Part shown: piece by piece, positions 15,764 to 23,032 of the stretch
Position numbering within the stretch: position 1 is the first letter of the stretch
Layout of the letters: each line of letters opens with the position of its first letter
Source: Bacteroidota bacterium
Lineage (GTDB): Bacteria; Bacteroidota; Bacteroidia; B-17B0; Aurantibacillaceae
NCBI GenBank assembly: GCA_023433205.1
Contig: JAEZDS010000152.1
Span: forward strand, 1-23,032
Direction: 5' to 3'
Length of the DNA stretch: 23,032 nucleotides
Program-made: the position numbers and the translations under genes
The notes under the pieces: model-generated
Told to the model about the DNA's origin: nothing
Database searches by the model: none
The model's input: only the letters and a program-made list of their open reading frames with translations

Positions 15764-16752
15764 GGGGCCGACTGAGGATTTTGAAGGGGTGGAGGCATAA
15801 CTACTTCCTCCCGCTTTGTACCATTCACAAAATCAAAAGCATTCTGCAGGGTAAGCTCATGCTCTGTTTCAGCAGGAGTCCATTTAGCGAACTTCACAAG
15901 ATCGCTAAGCATCAGTAACTGTTTCAGTTTTTCCTTACTCAGTTCATCAATCACCTGCGTACGAAACGAAATCATTATTTCATCGGTAGTGCTTTCAAGC
16001 GCATGGGTTCCGAACCTGTTCTCTATATAAAGGCGAACCGCGTCAGAAATGCCGGAGTAATAAAGCTTTACCTGTCCCTCCTTCCATACTTTTTTACTAC
16101 GTATCTCCTCCAACTGCTGAAGGGCAATTATATGGGCCGGGATCCGCGGCTTCTCAGGCTCAGGGATGACACTTCTTTTCTTTCTTGCCAGGTATATTAT
16201 GGTGATAATAACAGCGGCTATTAACACAAGTATTGCCACCCCCCAGTAAATATAATTCAGGTACCAGCGCCAGTTAAAAGGTTCTTCAAGCGGGGGCTTA
16301 ACATCGTGTGTTTTGGTTATGCTGGTATCTGTTGGCACTGTATGAACCTCAAGCATCAGCATTCTGGTGTACAACGATTTTGTGCTGTCGTTATCAAAAA
16401 CAAAACGTAAGGGCGGTATAGCATAGTAACCGCTATCATATACAGAAACAGTGATGCGCTGATGCTGAAAAATCCTTGGTGAATTTGATTTCTCAGGCAA
16501 AGTGGTGTCAATAGGGCTTACCGAAATCACTTCAACCTTATGTCCTAGCGTGTCTCCGATCTCCGGCCAGGCAACGGCAAGGTTTTTTAATCGCGCGTCA
16601 TAACTCAGATAAATGTCGAGGTTTACCTGTTCGCCAATACGCAGTTTTGAGCTGTCGAGCGCGGCTTCCACCCGCACGTCCTGACCAAAAAGCCCTGCAA
16701 GCTGAACAAGCAGAAGGGCACACAGTATTAATCTGAAATTGTTCACGCTCAC
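15760..16752 (-). CDS. DUF4381-like membrane protein of the Bat operon
   Basis: A 330-residue protein: signal peptide at 1-23 (cleavage after LFGQ or nearby), a beta-rich periplasmic region to about residue 160, one membrane helix at 167-189, then a basic cytoplasmic part (ARKKRSVIPEPEKPRIPAHIIALQQLEEI) with a helical domain typical of DUF4381. This gene is usual between DUF58 and batA in Bacteroidetes operons. Its TGA overlaps the batA ATG (ATGA), and it starts 2 bases after the DUF58 stop. The role is not established; position and topology suggest a membrane partner of the VWA proteins. Confidence 0.75.
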   Translation of the reverse strand: MSVNNFRLILCALLLVQLAGLFGQDVRVEAALDSSKLRIGEQVNLDIYLSYDARLKNLAVAWPEIGDTLGHKVEVISVSPIDTTLPEKSNSPRIFQHQRITVSVYDSGYYAIPPLRFVFDNDSTKSLYTRMLMLEVHTVPTDTSITKTHDVKPPLEEPFNWRWYLNYIYWGVAILVLIAAVIITIIYLARKKRSVIPEPEKPRIPAHIIALQQLEEIRSKKVWKEGQVKLYYSGISDAVRLYIENRFGTHALESTTDEIMISFRTQVIDELSKEKLKQLLMLSDLVKFAKWTPAETEHELTLQNAFDFVNGTKREEVVMPPPLQNPQSAP

Positions 16753-16754
16753 AG

Positions 16755-17621
16755 TTACCGGTTCTTAAAAAGATTCATCAGTGGTTTAATATATCCTTCG
16801 TGGGTATAGATCCTGGCGGCGTCAACTCCGCTGCGGTTAAAAAGATCTTTCAGCTCATCTTCAAAACGGAGGTGATTTGCAATAAATTTCTTCCGGAAAG
16901 TTTTGCTGGAGGAATCAACGAATCTGGTGTTTCCTGTTTCATTGTCCCTGATCCTGATCATCCCTACTGGCGGAAGTTCGGTTTCAGTTCTATCAATGAT
17001 CCTCAGGGCAACCAGGTCGTGCTTTTTATTGGCGATCTTGAGCGCATCGGTATAATTGGTCTTTGCAAGAAAATCACTAATCAAAAACACTATACTTCGT
17101 TTTTTAATAACATTGGTCATGTAACGGAGTGATGTTTCAATATCGGTACCCTTGTTCTGTGGTTTAAATTCAATCAGCTCTCTTATAATACGCAATACGT
17201 GCGAACGGCCTTTTTTTGGCGGAATAAATTTTTCGATCTTATCGCTGAAAAATATTACGCCGATCTTATCGTTATTTTGCGAGGCAGAAAAAGCGATAAT
17301 CGCGCAGATCTCTGTTACCATATCCTGCTTAAACTGGCCCGCCGTACCAAAAGCTTTACTGGCGCTTACATCAACAACCAGAACCACGCTGAGTTCGCGT
17401 TCTTCTTCAAACACCTTCACAAAAGGAGAGTTGAATCTTGCTGTAACATTCCAGTCAATGGTTCGTACATCATCTCCGGGTGTGTATTCTCTCACTTCAG
17501 AAAAGGCCATACCCCTCCCCTTAAAGGCGCTGTGGTATTCGCCTGAAAAGATCTGGCTGCTGAGTCCCCGGGTCTTTATTTCGATCTTGCGTACCTTTTT
17601 TAATAACTCTGACGTTTCCAT
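16755..17621 (-). CDS. DUF58 (VWA-like) protein
   Basis: A 288-residue soluble protein. The DUF58 signature is clear: FKGRG at 33-37, then SEVREYTPGDDVRTIDWNVTAR (residues 41-62). A VWA-like MIDAS motif DVSAS lies at 84-88 and a LISDF segment later. DUF58 proteins almost always sit beside MoxR ATPases, as here (50 bases downstream of moxR), and are probable partners or substrates of MoxR. No membrane helix is present, so it should be cytoplasmic. The function remains undefined in the family at large. Confidence 0.92.
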   Translation of the reverse strand: METSELLKKVRKIEIKTRGLSSQIFSGEYHSAFKGRGMAFSEVREYTPGDDVRTIDWNVTARFNSPFVKVFEEERELSVVLVVDVSASKAFGTAGQFKQDMVTEICAIIAFSASQNNDKIGVIFFSDKIEKFIPPKKGRSHVLRIIRELIEFKPQNKGTDIETSLRYMTNVIKKRSIVFLISDFLAKTNYTDALKIANKKHDLVALRIIDRTETELPPVGMIRIRDNETGNTRFVDSSSKTFRKKFIANHLRFEDELKDLFNRSGVDAARIYTHEGYIKPLMNLFKNR

Positions 17622-17671
17622 TGAATGATGGCTTAAATTTCGGCAGGTGTTTACCGGCTTTTGCGGCCGGT

Positions 17672-18661
17672 TTATGGTACTTCTACTGTATTCAGAATCT
17701 CAGTGATAATATTCTCGGATGTGATGTTTTCTGCCTCGGCTTCGTAAGTAAGACCTACACGGTGACGCATAACATCGGCACAAATAGCGCGAACATCTTC
17801 GGGAATCACATACCCACGGCGTTTTATGAATGCATAGGCTTTTGCCGCCAGCGCCAGGTTAATACTGGCCCTGGGAGATCCACCATAGGAAATAAGTCCT
17901 TCGAATTTCTGCAGCTTGTATTCTTTCGGAAAACGCGAGGCAAAAACAATATCCACGATATATTTTTCAATTTTTTCATCCATGTAAACATCACGCACCA
18001 CTGACCGCGCTTTGATGATGTCTTCAGGTTTCAGTACCGCGTTTGCTTTTGGCATGCCCTGCGGGCGGATGTTCGCGTCGATGATCCTTTTTTCATCTTC
18101 CCTGCCGGGGTAAGAGATCACTACCTTCAGCATAAAACGGTCCATCTGCGCCTCTGGCAAAGGGTAAGTTCCTTCCTGTTCAACCGGATTTTGTGTGGCA
18201 AGCACCAGAAAAGGATCCGGGAGCTTAAAGGTTTGTTCCCCTATAGTTACCTGTTTTTCCTGCATGGCTTCAAGCAAAGCCGACTGCACCTTTGCCGGAG
18301 CCCTGTTGATCTCGTCAGCTAACACAAAATTGGCGAAGATGGGTCCTTTACGGATAGAAAATTGCTCCTGTTTCTGATTGTAAATCTGCGTACCGATAAC
18401 GTCGGCAGGCAGCAGGTCTGGTGTGAACTGGATACGGCTGAATTTAGCATCGACGCAGGTTGCGAGTGTGTTAATTGCCAGCGTTTTGGCAAGGCCCGGC
18501 ACACCTTCAAGCAGAATGTGGCCATTACTCAGTAAACCAATCAGTAAACGCTCAACCATCTGCTTCTGGCCAATGATCACCTTGTCCATCTCGAGGGTGA
18601 GCATTTCCACAAAAGCACTTTCCCGTTCAATGCGTTCGTTAATTTCTTTGATGTCTATCAT
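17672..18661 (-). CDS. moxR: MoxR-family AAA+ ATPase
   Basis: A 329-residue ATPase. Walker A is EGVPGLAKT (52-60), Walker B is VLADEI (113-118), and the sensor-1 segment LATQNP lies near 154-159, followed by EGTYPLPEAQMDRF. This is the canonical MoxR set. MoxR ATPases are thought to act as chaperones that remodel or load metal into VWA-domain partners. It is the first gene of the 8-gene Bat operon. An AGAGGAAA sequence upstream of the ATG may be a ribosome-binding site; a near-box TAATTTTA lies about 20 bases before the ATG. Confidence 0.95.
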   Translation of the reverse strand: MIDIKEINERIERESAFVEMLTLEMDKVIIGQKQMVERLLIGLLSNGHILLEGVPGLAKTLAINTLATCVDAKFSRIQFTPDLLPADVIGTQIYNQKQEQFSIRKGPIFANFVLADEINRAPAKVQSALLEAMQEKQVTIGEQTFKLPDPFLVLATQNPVEQEGTYPLPEAQMDRFMLKVVISYPGREDEKRIIDANIRPQGMPKANAVLKPEDIIKARSVVRDVYMDEKIEKYIVDIVFASRFPKEYKLQKFEGLISYGGSPRASINLALAAKAYAFIKRRGYVIPEDVRAICADVMRHRVGLTYEAEAENITSENIITEILNTVEVP

Positions 18662-18740
18662 ATAGGTTTCCTCTAATCTGGTAAAATTAACAAAGGGCTA
18701 TGTGCCGCTTTTTACGGCCCCGTTAAAAGATGTTAACCCG

Positions 18741-19796
18741 TTATCGCTCCTTTTTATAATAGCCAAATGGAAGAGTATCGGCGGAGATGTTTTCGTGCAA
18801 AGCCCTGTTTCTTACAAAATCAATGGCAGCATAAACCGCCTTTTTGAAGGATTGTTCATTCGCCATGTTCTTTCCGGCAATTTCATAAGCAGTTCCGTGA
18901 TCGGGAGAAGTGCGCACGGCGGTGAGGCCGGCAGTAAAGTTCACGCCCTGATTAAAGGCAAGGGTTTTAAAGGGGATCAAACCCTGGTCGTGATACATGG
19001 CAAGCACCGCATCGAACTGTTTCCAGGTGCCGTTGCCAAAAAATCCATCGGCAGGATAAGGCCCGTAAAGAAGTCCGTTTGTTTTTGTTTTTTCAATCGC
19101 GGCCTTAATGATCTCTGTATCTTCTGCACCAATCAAACCATTGTCGCCGGCATGAGGATTAAGCCCCAGCACAGCTATGCGGGGCTTGCGGATCGCAAAA
19201 TCTTTGACAAGGCTCTCATGCAGCTGCTGTATTTTTTTTGAAACGAGATCTGCTGACAGGGCAGCTGCTACATCCTTTAGCGGTAAATGCCCGGTTACGA
19301 GCGCAACACGAAGTCCCTCATCTGAACAAAGTATCATCAGCGGATCGCCGCCTAATTTATCGCCCAGGTATTCAGTATGTCCTGCATGTCTGAATGCCTC
19401 GCTCTGGATATTATGTTTATTGATGGGAGCTGTCACCAGCGCATGGATCTGCCGGTTACGAAGAGCCTCTGTGGCTTTCTCTAGTGAAAGCACAGCGTAT
19501 CTTCCGCCATCAGAGGTTGCCTTGCCCATTTCAATATTCACTTCTTCTTCATAACAAACAAACACGTTTACCTTACGGTGGTTGATCTGAGAGAGGTCGC
19601 GAAGAGGGTGAAAACTAAAATCCTCGAGCGCCAAAACTCTGCGGTAGTACGAAACCGTTTTCTGTGAGCTGAATAAAACCGGTGTACATATCTCAAGCAG
19701 CTGGGGTTCGAGCAGGGTCTTCAGCGCTATCTCCATGCCGATACCGTTAACGTCGCCCTGACTTATTCCTATTATTATTTTGCTATTATCGTTCAT
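18741..19796 (-). CDS. pdxA: 4-hydroxythreonine-4-phosphate dehydrogenase
   Basis: A 351-residue enzyme of the DXP-dependent vitamin B6 pathway: it oxidises 4-phosphohydroxy-L-threonine, and the product goes on to PdxJ. Family motifs are all present: GDVNGIGMEI (14-23), FRHAGHTEYL, a metal-ligand His in VTGHLP (170), NPHAGDNG (213-220) and MYHDQGLIPFK (267-277), plus RTSPDHGTA (295-303). The likely metal ligands are His170, His215 and His269. Length is normal. It lies 79 bases from moxR on the same strand, enough for a separate promoter for moxR. Its own promoter box lies 14 bases before the start. Confidence 0.97.
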   Translation of the reverse strand: MNDNSKIIIGISQGDVNGIGMEIALKTLLEPQLLEICTPVLFSSQKTVSYYRRVLALEDFSFHPLRDLSQINHRKVNVFVCYEEEVNIEMGKATSDGGRYAVLSLEKATEALRNRQIHALVTAPINKHNIQSEAFRHAGHTEYLGDKLGGDPLMILCSDEGLRVALVTGHLPLKDVAAALSADLVSKKIQQLHESLVKDFAIRKPRIAVLGLNPHAGDNGLIGAEDTEIIKAAIEKTKTNGLLYGPYPADGFFGNGTWKQFDAVLAMYHDQGLIPFKTLAFNQGVNFTAGLTAVRTSPDHGTAYEIAGKNMANEQSFKKAVYAAIDFVRNRALHENISADTLPFGYYKKER

Positions 19797-19809
19797 AAAT
19801 TTAAATGAT

Positions 19810-19837
19810 CAAAAGTAAGTAGTTGTGTGCTGTCAAA
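19810..19837 (-). promoter_or_regulatory. pdxA promoter (TTTG, then TACTTTTG)
   Basis: On the - strand TTTG (19837-19834) precedes a perfect TACTTTTG box (19817-19810) by 16 bases, slightly short of the usual Bacteroidota spacing. The box ends 14 bases before the pdxA ATG, giving a leader of only about 5-9 bases. Confidence 0.5.
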
Positions 19838-19918
19838 TCTTACCGTTTGTAAATTTAGTGAGATTTAGAAGAAAGACCCGTTAATAACCAGGCGGTTTTT
19901 AATCTGTAAGCTTATTCT

Positions 19919-19926
19919 TACTTTTA
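19919..19926 (+). promoter_or_regulatory. Possible -7 box (TACTTTTA) for the cytochrome c gene
   Basis: TACTTTTA differs from TAnnTTTG only at the last base and ends 19 bases before the ATG at 19945. No clear -33 TTTG is seen at the expected distance. It would drive the cytochrome-hflX-acetyltransferase run. Confidence 0.3.
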
Positions 19927-19944
19927 GCCGATAAACAAACAACT

Positions 19945-20580
19945 ATGTACAAAGGATTTTTACATACCCACTACCTTACCGTAACGCTTTTTTTGCTCAT
20001 TTATGTAATTAAGACCATTCTGCTGCTCAGTGACAAAAAAGAGCTGCTGTTAACGTTCACCAAAAAAGTAAAGATCTTTGAGATGATCGTAAGCACATTG
20101 TTCCTGATCACCGGAATTTACCTGGCAACACAATTACCATTTAACAGCAAATACGATTATCTGTTCTGGATAAAACTGATCATGGTGTTTTCTTCCATTC
20201 CTGTGGCTATTATAGCTTTTAAAAGAGGCAATAAGATACTTGCCGCACTTAGTCTGCTTCTTATTACCGGCAGTTATGGTGTTGCAGAGGTTTACAGTAA
20301 GAGAAAAGGTATTGCAGCAGACAGTAACGGGGCTTCTTCTATTGCTTCTGATGACGGGAAACGCCTTTATGAGGCCAACTGCAGGCTTTGTCATGGTGAT
20401 GACGGCAAACTAGGCGCCAGCGGTGCAAGAGACATAAGTACCACCAGCCTTGATGTTGCGGGGATAAAAGCGGTTATTCTTAAGGGAAAAGGCATGATGA
20501 ACGCCGTGCCCGTTACGGAAGAGCAGGCTAAGGCAATCGCACAATATCTTGATGAGGAACTGAGAGTACGCAGCCAATAA
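19945..20580 (+). CDS. Membrane protein fusing a SirB2-like four-helix domain to a cytochrome c domain
   Basis: A 211-residue protein. Four membrane helices lie at about 10-28, 46-62, 74-92 and 97-114, with an N-terminal HTHYL that fits the SirB2/DUF-type helix bundle. A linker leads to a c-type haem domain: CRLCH at 146-150 (haem attachment and axial His) and a likely axial Met at 184/185 in GKGMMNAVPV, plus the usual cytochrome c C-terminal helix (AIAQYLDEEL). The haem domain should face the periplasm. An electron-transfer role is inferred; the redox partner is unknown. Its TAA overlaps the hflX ATG by one base (TAATG), indicating coupling. Confidence 0.75.
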   Translation: MYKGFLHTHYLTVTLFLLIYVIKTILLLSDKKELLLTFTKKVKIFEMIVSTLFLITGIYLATQLPFNSKYDYLFWIKLIMVFSSIPVAIIAFKRGNKILAALSLLLITGSYGVAEVYSKRKGIAADSNGASSIASDDGKRLYEANCRLCHGDDGKLGASGARDISTTSLDVAGIKAVILKGKGMMNAVPVTEEQAKAIAQYLDEELRVRSQ

Positions 20581-21782
20581 TGAAGCCTGAACTGATCTCT
20601 ACTGAACACCCTCAGAACAATTGTGTGCTGATGGGCGTTATCAATAAACTGCAGGAAGAAAGCGTTGCAAAGGAATATCTAGACGAACTTGCTTTTCTGG
20701 CCGAAACCTACGGTCTGCGTACTCAAAAAGTTTTTACCCAAAAGCTGGAAAAACCCGATAAATCGACTTTTATCGGCAAGGGAAAACTGAATGAAATCAA
20801 AACCTATGTAATTGAAAATAAAATTGACGTAGTGATATTCGATGATGAACTCAGCCCGTCGCAGCAGCGTAACATAGAAAAAGAGCTGGGAGGAAAAAAA
20901 ATCCTCGACCGCACCACGCTTATCCTTGAGATCTTTGAGCAACGCGCTCATACTGCCCATGCGAAAACCCAGGTGCAGCTTGCGCAGTACCAATACATGC
21001 TGCCCCGGCTCACAGGCATGTGGACCCACCTTGAAAGGCAGCGTGGTGGCACGGGCACCCGCGGAGGTGCCGGAGAAAAGGAGATTGAGACAGACAGAAG
21101 GATAGTGCGTGACAAGATAGCGCTGCTGAAAGAACGCCTGAAGGAAATTGACAAGCAGATGGCCACACAGCGCAAAAGCCGCGGAGAGATGATCAGGGTG
21201 TCGCTGGTTGGATATACCAACGTGGGCAAGAGCACACTAATGAACCTGCTAAGCAAAAGCTCGGTGTTCGCCGAAAACAAACTGTTTGCCACGCTCGACA
21301 CCACGGTCCGCAAGGTAACCATTGATAATGTTTATTTTCTGCTGAGCGACACCGTTGGATTTATAAGGAAATTGCCGACGCAGCTGGTTGAAAGTTTCAA
21401 AAGCACCCTTGACGAGGTGCGTGAGGCCGACATTCTGGTGCATGTGGTGGATATATCACACAAAAATTTTGAAGACCACATAAACGTAGTTAAACAAACA
21501 CTGCTTGATATTGGTGCAGGGGATAAACCCACCATCCTTGTTTTTAATAAAACAGACGCCTTTTCATATACACAAAAAGATGATGATGATCTCAGTCCGG
21601 TAAAAAGAGAAAATCTTAGTCTGGAGGAAATAAAACGTACCTGGATGAAAAGTATGAACAAACCGGTGATCTTTATGAGTGCCGCAAAACGTGAAAATGT
21701 GGAAGAACTGCGCTCAACGCTTTACGACATGGTAAAAGACATGCACAGCAAACGTTATCCTTACAACAATTTTCTCTATTAG
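20580..21782 (+). CDS. hflX: Ribosome-associated GTPase HflX
   Basis: A 400-residue GTPase. The N-terminal HflX domain contains IGKGKLNEIK and FDDELSPSQQRNIEK; a glycine-rich GGTGTRGGAGEKEIE segment (156-170) matches the family's connecting motif. The GTPase domain has G1 GYTNVGKST (211-219), G3 DTVGF, G4 NKTD and a SAAK G5-like motif. HflX binds the 50S subunit and splits or rescues stalled ribosomes under stress. The ATG overlaps the upstream stop. It continues 3' into the acetyltransferase with no gap. Confidence 0.97.
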   Translation: MKPELISTEHPQNNCVLMGVINKLQEESVAKEYLDELAFLAETYGLRTQKVFTQKLEKPDKSTFIGKGKLNEIKTYVIENKIDVVIFDDELSPSQQRNIEKELGGKKILDRTTLILEIFEQRAHTAHAKTQVQLAQYQYMLPRLTGMWTHLERQRGGTGTRGGAGEKEIETDRRIVRDKIALLKERLKEIDKQMATQRKSRGEMIRVSLVGYTNVGKSTLMNLLSKSSVFAENKLFATLDTTVRKVTIDNVYFLLSDTVGFIRKLPTQLVESFKSTLDEVREADILVHVVDISHKNFEDHINVVKQTLLDIGAGDKPTILVFNKTDAFSYTQKDDDDLSPVKRENLSLEEIKRTWMKSMNKPVIFMSAAKRENVEELRSTLYDMVKDMHSKRYPYNNFLY

Positions 21783-22277
21783 ATGATGTGGAAATTCAGG
21801 CTGGCCACAATAGATGATCTGCCCGATATTGTTCAAACTTATAACTCCACCATCCCTTCGCGGCTTGTAACAGCCGATACTGAACCTGTTACAGTAGAAA
21901 GTCGGCAAACCTGGTTTAAGGAGCACAATCCAGAAAACAGACCCATCTGGGTAGTTGAATATGGGGGGAAGTATGCAGGATGGATGGCCTTCAGCACCTT
22001 TTATGGGCGCCCGGCTTATGAAAACACAGTAGAAATAAGTATCTATCTGGAAGAGGCTTTCCGGAAACTTGGACTGGGCAAACTCTGTATAAAGCATGCT
22101 AAAACCGAAGCCAGAAAAATGGCCATACACACGCTGCTGGGATTTATTTTTGCCCACAACACTGTAAGTATAAACTTATTTGAGAAATCGGGTTTCCAGA
22201 AGTGGGCCCTGTTACCGGCTGTAGCGAAGCTGGACGGCACTTTGCGTGACCTGGTGATTATGGGGCTGAAAATATAA
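21783..22277 (+). CDS. GNAT-family N-acetyltransferase (phosphinothricin acetyltransferase-like)
   Basis: A 164-residue GNAT protein. Its ATG follows the hflX TAG directly, so it is in the same transcript. The acetyl-CoA binding segment is AFRKLGLGKLC (Q/RxxGxG type), and the C-terminal FAHNTVSINLFEKSGFQKW segment is the common GNAT end strand. Overall pattern (early YNSTIPSRLVTADTEPVTVESRQTWF, then WMAFSTFYGRPAY) resembles the PAT/Bar subgroup. The substrate is not determined by sequence; a resistance role should not be assumed. Confidence 0.85.
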   Translation: MMWKFRLATIDDLPDIVQTYNSTIPSRLVTADTEPVTVESRQTWFKEHNPENRPIWVVEYGGKYAGWMAFSTFYGRPAYENTVEISIYLEEAFRKLGLGKLCIKHAKTEARKMAIHTLLGFIFAHNTVSINLFEKSGFQKWALLPAVAKLDGTLRDLVIMGLKI

Positions 22278-22319
22278 GGGCAGATGCCGCTTACGCCGCT
22301 GCAATCAAATAATTGTTAT

Positions 22320-22327
22320 TAGATTTG
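22320..22327 (+). promoter_or_regulatory. -7 box (TAGATTTG) for the aminotransferase gene
   Basis: TAGATTTG is a perfect TAnnTTTG match and ends 15 bases before the ATG at 22342, suggesting a leader of about 6-10 bases. No clear -33 TTTG is visible. The box suggests the aminotransferase has its own promoter rather than relying on the hflX transcript. Confidence 0.45.
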
Positions 22328-22341
22328 TCTTTCAATTTTCT

Positions 22342-23032
22342 ATGGGGAATTTATCCAACAGGGCCAATCGTATAGCGGAATCACAAACGATAGCCATGGC
22401 CCGCAGAAGCCGGGAGCTAAAAGCACAGGGAATAGATATCATAAGTCTTAGTCTGGGCGAACCTGACTTCCCAACGCCGGAGGTGATAAAACAGGCCGCA
22501 AAAAAGGCGATCGACGATAATTTCAGTTATTATACGCACGTTTCGGGCTACCTGGAATTGAGGGAAGCTATCTGCGCAAAATTCAAACGCGATAACAGGG
22601 TTGATTTTACGCCCGATCAGATAGTGGTTTCAACAGGAGCCAAACAAAGCATTGCTAATGCTGTACTAAGCCTTATCAACCCGGGCGACGAAGTAATTGT
22701 CCCTTCCCCTTACTGGGTCAGTTATCTTGAGATATTAAAACTTGCAGATGGCGTGCCTGTGGTTATTGACACAGAACTTGAGTCCGACTTTAAAGTGAGT
22801 CCTGAAGAGATTGAAAGAGCCATCACACCCCGCACAAAAATGATCATGCTGAGCACCCCCTGCAACCCTACCGGCACAGTGTACAGTAAAGACGAGCTGA
22901 GAGCAATAGCAGAAACTGTAATAAAACATCCTGACATTTATATTCTGTGTGACGAGATCTACGAGCACATTAATTTTATTGGCGGCCACCAGAGCATGGC
23001 GCAATTTGATTTTATCAAAGACAGGGTGATCA
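22342..23032 (+). CDS. Class I aminotransferase (aspartate aminotransferase type), 5' part only
   Basis: The frame is open from the ATG at 22342 to the window end, 230 codons, so the gene is cut off. The class I fold signatures are present: SLGEPDFPTP, STGAKQ (98-102), SPYWVSY with the PLP-stacking Trp125, STPCNPTG (171-178) with Asn175, and CDEIYEHI with Asp204 and Tyr207. PYWVSY is typical of the I-gamma aspartate/prephenate aminotransferases. The catalytic Lys lies downstream of the window, so function is judged from the N-terminal half. Likely role: aspartate/glutamate transamination in the cytoplasm. Confidence 0.93.
   Translation, partial: MGNLSNRANRIAESQTIAMARRSRELKAQGIDIISLSLGEPDFPTPEVIKQAAKKAIDDNFSYYTHVSGYLELREAICAKFKRDNRVDFTPDQIVVSTGAKQSIANAVLSLINPGDEVIVPSPYWVSYLEILKLADGVPVVIDTELESDFKVSPEEIERAITPRTKMIMLSTPCNPTGTVYSKDELRAIAETVIKHPDIYILCDEIYEHINFIGGHQSMAQFDFIKDRVI

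Noticed and set aside
15272..15775. 167-codon open frame on the + strand opposite batA
   Set aside because: Antisense to a clear gene, with no recognisable family or start signal.
17152..17628. 158-codon open frame on the + strand opposite DUF58
   Set aside because: Antisense shadow of a well-supported gene; Ser/Leu-rich without motifs.
18662..18740. Hairpin between pdxA and moxR as a terminator (GCCG/CGGC)
   Set aside because: Stem is only about 4 bp with no T tract.
21783..22277. Calling the acetyltransferase a phosphinothricin resistance gene
   Set aside because: GNAT proteins of this type are mostly housekeeping with unknown substrates; sequence alone does not support resistance.

Overview
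The window reads as a chromosomal stretch of a Bacteroidota (Bacteroidetes) bacterium. The evidence is the type IX secretion pair porU-porV, a complete aerotolerance (Bat) operon in Bacteroidetes order, a LytS/LytTR two-component pair, and repeated TAnnTTTG promoter boxes just upstream of start codons. TGA serves as an ordinary stop in several intact genes, so the standard bacterial code applies. I saw no rRNA, tRNA, CRISPR array, transposase or prophage gene.

Layout, left to right. (1) 1-4991, + strand: the 3' part of porU (C25-type sortase of type IX secretion), then porV, then a lipoprotein of the peptide-binding (SBP family 5) type. (2) 4992-5346: a gene-free gap rich in inverted repeats, including a 16/17 terminal inverted repeat about 305 bp from end to end. 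(3) 5347-8687, - strand: LytTR response regulator and short LytS-type kinase, then a polysaccharide flippase and an OsmC-family protein. (4) 8701-10383: a divergent promoter, a putative outer-membrane protein of unknown role and lipA, + strand. (5) 10399-18661, - strand: a tightly packed operon read moxR, DUF58, DUF4381-like, batA, batB, batC, batD, batE. (6) pdxA, - strand. (7) 19945 to the end, + strand: a membrane-anchored cytochrome c, hflX, an acetyltransferase, and the 5' part of a class I aminotransferase that runs off the window.

How the genes work together. PorU and PorV form the cell-surface complex that cleaves C-terminal sorting signals from type IX cargo and attaches cargo to the surface. 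In the Bat operon the MoxR AAA+ ATPase is expected to act on VWA-domain proteins (DUF58, BatA, BatB) at the inner membrane. BatC, BatD, BatE and the DUF4381-like protein carry TPR, SH3 or periplasmic domains and complete the envelope complex. The other genes are housekeeping: lipoate synthesis, vitamin B6 synthesis, ribosome-associated GTPase, amino-acid metabolism.

The most notable points are a single in-frame TGA that breaks batA exactly inside its metal-binding MIDAS motif, the palindrome-rich 4992-5346 gap, and a recurring placement of promoter boxes 9-19 bases before start codons, which implies very short or absent 5' leaders. I found no convincing novel multi-gene system; most of the window is recognisable core Bacteroidota biology.
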